Translations under genes and position numbers: made by a program
The notes under the pieces: model-generated
The model's database searches: none
Seen by the model: the letters and a program-made list of their open reading frames with translations, nothing else
What the model was told of the DNA's origin: nothing
Shown: piece by piece, positions 57,750-64,000 of the stretch
How positions within the stretch are numbered: the first letter of the stretch is position 1
Layout of the letters: every line of letters starts with the position of its first letter
Source: Gnetum montanum
Lineage: Eukaryota; Streptophyta; Gnetopsida; Gnetales; Gnetaceae
Length of the DNA stretch: 64,000 bases
Direction: 5' to 3'
Assembly: GCA_015680685.1 (NCBI GenBank)
Contig: MNCI01020931.1
Location: 720,708-784,707, forward strand

Positions 57750-58480
57750 ATATCTTTTATGTTTTTATGTCTTATGCTAATAAGGGAGAAGAGAGATAAC
57801 TAAGTGACTAATTTATTTTAAGTACTCATTAACTAAGTTCTAACTAATCCTAACAGTAGCATCCATTCTCACTTACCGTACACATTCTGAATGAGTGCAA
57901 CACTACTGGGATTACTAAACACTAATCGTTACTAGGTTACTAAGTGTTACATGCATGCTTGAAGTGATTGTACTAAGTGTAATTTAATGGTTTGCTTAAT
58001 TGATCAAAATGAATTGCTACACTAATAACATAAATGCAAAGTGCATAAAATAAAATAAAATAAATACATAAGAAAATAAAATAGAAGAAATGTATAAGAA
58101 AAAAAATCTCAAGTGCTGTAAGGATGAATCAAAGAGCTCGTCTTTATTGCCATACATAGGGTATGCTCAGGTACACAATGCTTGAATAAAGATCCATCCA
58201 CACTTTGACCTCCTACTACAAGCACTGGAAAATACTCTAACTTTCAAACAAACTACAAGAGTTTTGCTACTTTTTTGCTAAAAGACTTCTTTTCAATTAT
58301 GTGCCTGGGCATTGTATTTATAGACTTGGGAGTAACTACTCTAATAATTAGAGTAACCACTCTAATAATTAGAATAATTGCACCAATAATAACCACTCTA
58401 ATTATTAGAGTAACCACTCCAATAATAACCACTCTAATAATTAAAGTAACTACTCTAATAATAACCACTCTAATTATGCC
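57750..58480 (-). repeat. 5' LTR, distal part, of the minus gypsy element
   Basis: It continues the interrupted LTR from 50708. It has a minus-strand TATA box (ctataaatac, 58315-58324), then a tandem array of ctctaataattagag palindromes in place of the gatatcgcg type. The outer edge is close to 'attatgccca' (about 58475-58480), overlapping a few bases of the next element's gag. Confidence 0.65.
58329..58474. repeat. Tandem palindromic repeat array in LTR U3
   Basis: Units of about 20 bases built on 'taaccactctaataatt' recur seven or so times in both phases, with the inner palindrome ctctaattattagag. The array is open in one minus-strand frame, giving a meaningless Ile/Val repeat peptide. Confidence 0.8.
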
Positions 58481-59480
58481 CAAGGAAGACTATTTGAGCT
58501 TAGGTCCCATCAAATTCAAAGACTATTGGAGCAAGTTGCTAAGGAAGCAGGTGAGCTATGAAAGAGAGAAAGTGTGGAAGAGTATAACCAAGATCCTTCC
58601 CTTCAGAAGAGGGGAGTAAGATTTTGTGAGGATGAAGAAGAGTCACCACTCGAAGAGATGGTGAATAAGAAAACTTTGCCTATCTAAAAGATGACATCAG
58701 AAGTTTTGGCAAAGATAGACCAAATTTGGGATTTCCTAGATAATAGATTTCAAACTATTTGTAAAAAAGTAGAGGAGTCTAGAGAGCAAGGTAGTGAGAA
58801 AAGAAAAAAGAAAGAGGTTGAACATGCACATAGCAAGGGTAAGGGAAAAGTTGCCATCATTGATTTAGAAATAGACAATGATAGTGGATGTGAGATATGT
58901 CAATATGACCATTGTAAGGGATGTTACCCTGTAATCTCACATATGTAGGAATCTAGGGTGTATGCATTCAACCCACGATTAAACAAAAGGTAAATACCTT
59001 AAAGGTTAACTTATGCTCAAGGTAATCCAAGGTAGTTCCACCAACCCTTAACATATTATCCTAGTGGAACTCCATCATAATCGATTAAGCAATATCGATA
59101 GTGGTAGCATCCGCAATCATGGGGAATGCCACCACCAAGGCAACCTAACCTGTATGGATAATACGTGCAGCAGCCAATCTCCCCACATGAGTCTATTGGT
59201 TACATCACTTCTCAACCTCACTACCAAGCCAACAAGTATTATGGGACACCCTTTTCTAGAGGTGATATTTTGCAAGCATATCATCCTTCTCATCTAGCCA
59301 CATCTTTTCCACCAATAGCTCCACTACCACTTGCTCCCACGATGCAAGGTGAAATCCCTACCCAGCCATAGCAATGTAACGTCACAAGGGCTGTTAACTC
59401 TCAACCTACTGTTGATTCCAACAACCACATGAAGAAAAGACTTTTCTTTGGAACCAACACTCCAACCAAGCCCTTGTAAT
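58475..59480 (+). pseudogene. Gag C-terminal part of the plus gypsy element
   Basis: It includes an EQVAKEAGELxKRE-like stretch (in broken frame), then MTSEVLAKIDQIWDFLDNRF and KKVEESREQGSEKRKKKEVE. The CEICQYDHCKGCYPVISHM motif at about 58890-58945 and a Pro/Gln/Tyr-rich end follow. It is the counterpart of 48100-48950 on the minus strand. Confidence 0.8.
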
Positions 59481-59489
59481 GACAAGTGG

Positions 59490-60033
59490 CTAATTCCTTA
59501 GATGCCTCAGTATCAATCAAAACTTTGGAGCCCCTTTCAACATAATCACTATCATCATTGATTGGATCAAAGTTGGCCACCTTCCTAAGAAAGTCTCTGA
59601 TCCTGGGAGTCCTTTGATATACTTACAAATCGTTAGAAATGTGCCGTGCAAGGCTCTTTTGGATTCAGGTTCTGGTGTCAAATTGATTTTTCAAGAAATT
59701 TATAAGTCCTAGAACCTACCTCCATTGAAAAAGAGAAACATTTATCTAGAGTTGGCCAACCAGTCCATCACTATCCCATTGGGACTGGTGGAAGACATTG
59801 TTACCACTATTTGTGGATGGTTGTACCCAGCTGACTTCTTAGTAATTTAGGTGAATAATGGTAAGGGGGACTTCCCAATCATAATGGGAAGAGCATGGCT
59901 AAGCACCATTGACACATGCCTAGGAATTCATGATTTTTCCCTAGAAATATCAAAGGAAAATACATTTGAAAAGATCAAGAAGAAGAAAGTTTTGTGCATC
60001 ACATACAGTGAAAAAGGATGTAATTGTGTGTAG
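59490..60033 (+). pseudogene. Protease of the plus gypsy element
   Basis: Frames read ALLDSGSGVKLIFQEIYK (D-S-G kept) and GDFPIIMGRAWLSTIDTC. A stop lies within MYKAW-equivalent text and another after DFLVI. Confidence 0.8.
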
Positions 60034-60189
60034 AGGTCATGGTTTGTGCAAAGTTTAGCATTGCCTACATGTAATCAGTGTGCACAAGTGATTAACATAC
60101 AAAGATTCCTGTATGCAGCAGCCACATGATAGGAAGACACCCAGTGGCTGACAATTGATCAAGAAAGTAGTTCACTCATATGCATAGAA

Positions 60190-60426
60190 CCAATTGAGGG
60201 TTTGACTTGTGCTTACATCGATAACATAGATGCATTAGAGCAAGTCCATCGTCAACTTCCAATTCTTAACCTTGAAAATATAAACTGGGGGAAGTTGGAA
60301 ATCCCTAAGAAATTTAAGCAGGAGCCCTTAGAGCTAAAACCATTGCCCACTGGTATGGAATACATGTTCCTTAAAAATGAAAAATTAGTAATTATCAATG
60401 CTAAGCTTGCTCCTCAACAAAAATAA
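60190..60426 (+). pseudogene. Protease-RT linker of the plus gypsy element
   Basis: LTCAYIDNIDALEQVHRQLP to KNEKLVIINAKLAPQQK, colinear with 46965-47201 on the other strand. Confidence 0.6.
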
Positions 60427-60429
60427 CTG

Positions 60430-61308
60430 TTGAAGGTAATAAATAAATGGTTAGAAGCCTTCACTTGGTCATATCCCAAATTAACTAGAATAGATCCTAG
60501 GATATGCTAACATAGAATTTACACTAACCCCTCCATGAATCCTCAAAGACAACCACAAAGACAATTGAACCCTAAGCTGAAGCAAGTAGTTAAGGAAGAA
60601 ATCAAATAGCTTCTCAAGCCTGGGTTCATATACCCCATTGTTGATAGCGGATGGGTTATCCCCTTAGTTATTGTGCCTAAAAAGAGAGGTAAATGGAGGA
60701 TGTGCATAGATTTTAGGCTACTAAATATGGCAACATTCAAAGATCACTTTCCATTGCCATTTGTTGACTAAGTCTTAGACACCATCACAGGGCATCGCTA
60801 TTACAGTTTTCTGGATGGATATAGTAGGTATAACCAAATACAAATAGCCCCAGAAGACCAAGCCAATACTACATTCACCACTCTTTGGGAAATGTTTGCA
60901 TATAAATAAATGTCATTTGGCTTATGCAATGCCCTTGCAACATTTCAATGACTAGTTCTAAGCATATTCCAATAGCAGATAGGGAATGGCATAGAGGTCT
61001 TGATGGGCAACTTCTCCACTTATGGAGCAAACTTTGATTAAGCCTTAGATCGGTTGGAGAAAGTGTTAAAAAGATGTGTAGAAACTAATTTGAGGCTCAA
61101 CTAGTAGAAAATCCATTTGATTGTACAAGAAGGCGTAGTACTATTACACAAAATCTCACACACAGGGATAGAGGTAGATCTTGAGATAATCAAAATTATC
61201 CAAGGAATTACCTATTAAACAGAAACAATCAAAGATATTTGGTCATTCCTTGGACATACTAGCTACTATAGGAGATTTATTGAGAACTTTTCAAAAGTTT
61301 TCAAACCG
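60430..61308 (+). pseudogene. Reverse transcriptase of the plus gypsy element, catalytic box lost
   Basis: In order: VIVPKKRGKWRMCID-like text, FRLLNMATFKDHFPLPFVD, FLDGYSRYNQIQIAPEDQAN, GLCNALATFQ, then VLMGNFSTYGANFD. The last stands where the other copy has VEVFMDDFSMYG. The two catalytic Asp residues are therefore replaced (GN). Several stops are present. Confidence 0.85.
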
Positions 61309-61794
61309 TTGGTGAAATTAACGAAAAAGGACATACCTTTCGAGTGGACCAGGGAATGCAAATTAGCTTTACAAACTTTGAAACAAAAGCTAGTAGAAAC
61401 ACCCATTTTACAAGCTCTTGACTGGTCTAAATCATTTTATATCATGACTGACACATCCAACTATGCTTTAGGAGCCATACTTACATATTTAGATGACCAG
61501 AAGCATCCTTATTACATCCACTATGCAAGTAGAAGTATCACTAGTGCACAATTTAACTACACTACCGCAGAGAAAGAATTAATGACTATAGTGTTTGCAC
61601 TAGAAAAGTTTAGACACTATGTATTTGGATATAAAGTATATATACATACAGATCATAGTGCAATCTGGTTCCTCATGAATAAGCCAATGGTAAGCCCTCA
61701 TATCATACAATGGTTTGTAATCTTACAAGAGTTCAATTTAATGATGATCGATTACAAGGGCACTAAGAATGTAGTTGCTGATCATTTATCTTAG
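61309..61794 (+). pseudogene. RNase H of the plus gypsy element
   Basis: A 161-codon open frame: IPFEWTRECKLALQTLKQKL, MTDTSNYALGAILTYLDDQK, YTTAEKELMTIVFALEKFRH, VYIHTDHSAIWFLMNKP and GTKNVVADHLS. This is the longest intact pol segment in the window and includes the connection domain. Conserved acidic residues are present. Confidence 0.9.
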
Positions 61795-61999
61795 TTACAA
61801 TAGAATAACAAAGAGGATGAGTATTCAATTTTTGATCATTTCCCTAATGAATTCTTCTTTGCTGGTGTAGTGAATAATCAATTACCCATGGAGACAAACT
61901 GGTACAGTAGCATTCTTACCTATCTCCTCACCCAACAAACACCATAAGAGTTAAACCTTAAGAAGAAACAATAGTTTCTTCATTGAGCCAAGTACTTTA

Positions 62000-62810
62000 T
62001 GGAGATGAATGGGCAATTTTACAAAGTGTGTTCTGATGGCTTGGTTCTATGGTGTGTTCCCGATATAGATCAACTGCGAGTTCTCCAAGATGCTCATGAG
62101 GGTCCTTGTGGGGGTCATTACACTAGGAGATTAATGGCCATCGAGATTTTACTTGCAGGATATTATTAGCCTACATTATTTTGAGATGTCCATCATTTTG
62201 TCCAATCTTGTGAGCACTGTCAACGTGATGGGGGAATGATTGCTAGAATAAAGAGTTTGCAACAATGGATTCAACTGTTAGAACCCTTCAACATTTGGGG
62301 AATTGATTTTATGGGGCTGATTACACCAATGTCCAATGGAAAAGATTATATTATTGTTGTCGTGGATTACCTAACAAAATGGGCTGAAGTAGCTGCTGTT
62401 AAAGATTGTACATCATCTACAGCTGCATAATTTGTTCAACAACAAATCATAAATAGGTTTGGTGTGCCACATGCACTTATTTTACACAATGGTACATACT
62501 TCACAGGTGCAACTTTTTAGAAATTAATGCAACGCTTAAGGGTTGAGCATAAATTGACTACATTATACCACCCCCCAGCGAATGGTCAAGTAGAAGTCAC
62601 CAACAAGGAGATTATGAAGATATTGATAAGAACCATTACCAAGTGTAGGTGAGACTAGAGTACTAAACTAAATGATGCTCTTTGGGTATACTGCTCCACA
62701 TGGAAACTCCCTACAAGCTACTCTTCCTATAAGTTAGTGTATGGTAAATTACCAATGCTTCCCATTTAAACTGAGCTTTGTACACTATCCATGACATGTG
62801 ACCTCAACCT
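62000..62810 (+). pseudogene. Integrase of the plus gypsy element
   Basis: HEGPCGGHYTRR and a CEHCQRDGGM finger end, then IWGIDFMGLITPMSNGK, VDYLTKWAEVAAVKD, RFGVPHALILHNGTYF and PPANGQVEVTNKEI. The second catalytic Asp (usually in DNGT) is Asn (HNGT), while the Glu after NGQ is kept. Three or more stops interrupt it. Confidence 0.85.
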
Positions 62811-64000
62811 TGACCTTGATCTAGCATAGAAACAATGGTTGGTAATCCTTAACTTGCTAGATGAAAATCGATTAGTTGCCCTATCATCTAATGAATTACA
62901 CAAGGCCTTCAATAAACAACATCATGACTTACTAATTAGGAAAGTTAAATATCAGCCAGGAGATAAGGTTCTTTACTAGAATCCCACACATGTGCCACAA
63001 TGTACTAAATTTCAAACATAGTGGGAAGGACTTTATATTATTTATGCAACTTTTCCTTTAGGGCCCATGACAAGATACAAACTTGAGAGCCTAGATAAGA
63101 AAATTTTGGTAAACGTGTAACAAACCAAACCTTTCTAGGAGCTTAGGATAGCCAGTACACATGCTACCTCTCTTGATGGACAACCCTGTTCACTATTTCA
63201 GATCTCCTCCTTCCAACTTAGTTGTGGGGGAGATGGCCACCTATGCTAACTGTTCTAGGCCCTTAGTTCTTTTTGAATTTTTGTTTTAGACATTCTTTCA
63301 ACTTTTTTTATTTTTTTTACACCATCGTTCATGTTTTTACTATTTTGTTGTTTGCTTGATTTACTCTTATTCATCATCTAATAAGTGCTCATATTGATTG
63401 AATTATTTCATATTGATTGCTAATATTTGGTTTTTACCTTTGAATTATGATGCTGATATTAAGGTATGGTGATTTTGGTAAAATAGGCAATGAATCCATG
63501 TCATCCACTCATCCATACAACTCTATGGTCTCCTTTGGCTTGGAATTGTATAGTTCCCTTTTTCTAAGTAAACTTGCTAATGAATTGGTGGCTGGGTTTT
63601 TTTCAAACCAAGGAAAGACTCAAAGGATGAAATGGGTGTGACTTCAAGGGGATTCAATGCATTGGTGTTGGCCATTCTCTTGGGGTGCTTGGATGCTTTT
63701 TGTTTTTTAGATTTTCCACCATTCTGACATTGTTCAAATATTAGGAAGCTAAGTGAATAAAAATAAGACTTTGCATAGTGTGGTTCTCATGCATAAACAT
63801 CAAAAAGAGAGAGAGAGAAAAAGAGAGAAAAAGGTGACAATTCAAAGTACACCCTTAGACATAATAAAACAATATAGGTTACAAGCACTGGTTATCGGAT
63901 TGGAAAGACATGATACCCATGCTTGAAGGTTCCTTCTAACTAAGGCCCTTTCTCACTTCCTGTTTCTCCATCTCGCTTTCCTCAGAATGGTGGTGACTCT
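62811..64000 (+). other. Integrase C-terminal remnant and post-pol noncoding region
   Basis: The first 300 bases still match integrase C-terminal text (FNKQHHDLLIRKVKYQPGDK-like). After a tcatgggggagatggcc-like block near 63220-63240 it is noncoding, colinear with 44190-43420 on the minus strand. The 3' LTR would lie beyond the window. Confidence 0.65.

Larger units (their letters stand above)
42245..58480 (-). mobile_element. Ty3/gypsy element with pol, minus, carrying a nested element in its 5' LTR
   Basis: On the minus strand the order is 5' LTR (58480-57750, interrupted, then 50708-50512), primer site (50510-50493), gag, protease, RT, RNase H, integrase, a long noncoding tail, and a truncated 3' LTR (42478-42245). 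Gene order and sequences fit a Ty3/gypsy element without a visible chromodomain; the tRNA-Asp primer site is typical of Athila/Tat-type elements. All long frames carry stops, so this copy is dead, but it keeps every pol domain. Confidence 0.8.
58475..64000 (+). mobile_element. Ty3/gypsy element with pol, plus, 5'-truncated, running off the window
   Basis: It begins inside gag at 'atgcccaaggaagac' with no LTR, then gives gag end, protease, RT, RNase H, integrase and post-pol noncoding DNA. It matches the minus element at 43.4-49 kb over its whole length and faces the opposite way. Catalytic residues are lost in RT and integrase. Confidence 0.8.

Noticed and set aside
58329-58474. CRISPR-like spaced repeat
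   Set aside because: The units are A/T-rich palindromes without unique spacers, inside a plant LTR.
58253-58483. Ile/Val repeat ORF (76 codons) and its plus-strand partner
   Set aside because: It arises from the palindromic tandem array in the LTR U3; the frame has no meaning as a protein.

Overview
This window is nuclear DNA from a seed plant with a large, retrotransposon-rich genome. The evidence is spliced genes with introns up to about 1.7-1.9 kb, classical plant extensins with a 3'-UTR intron, and layers of decayed plant Ty3/gypsy, Ty1/copia, LINE and SINE-like elements. A gymnosperm would fit, but the sequence alone does not prove it.

Genes lie only in the first half. Two extensin genes (5788-6821, minus, with an apparent frameshift; 17124-17912, plus, intact) and a 5'-truncated extensin pseudogene (22240-22502, minus) encode Hyp/Tyr-rich cell-wall proteins. 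The second and third are arms of an old inverted duplication (about 17.1-19.5 kb against 21.5-22.5 kb). At 29596-23948 (minus) is a complete eight-exon GT47 exostosin-family glycosyltransferase (468 aa), assembled here from consistent GT-AG splice sites. About 880 bp of it (end of exon 1 plus start of intron 1) was recently copied about 6 kb away and fused to the broken end of the extensin pseudogene.

The rest is mobile DNA. From left to right: the 3' end of a gypsy element (292-2482) next to another element's LTR (1-291); a copia element with most of its RT missing (7777-11763, minus); two related LINE remnants (11790-12345 and 13920-16000, minus); SINE-like tRNA-derived repeats; a gypsy element with both LTRs but no pol (33053-41838, plus); a pol-bearing gypsy element (42245-58480, minus) whose 5' LTR holds a second gypsy element that has lost RT-RNaseH-integrase (50709-57749, minus); and a third pol-bearing gypsy copy facing the other way (58475 to the window end, plus).

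The gypsy elements share LTR ends (TGATG...CATCA) and tRNA-Asp-type primer-binding sites. They also share palindrome clusters just upstream of the LTR TATA box. The pol-less element carries gag, a large accessory coiled-coil reading region preceded by an internal U3-like promoter, and a tRNA-Asp copy that includes the CCA end. It probably used enzymes from the pol-bearing relatives. All retroelement reading frames seen here are broken by stops or frameshifts.
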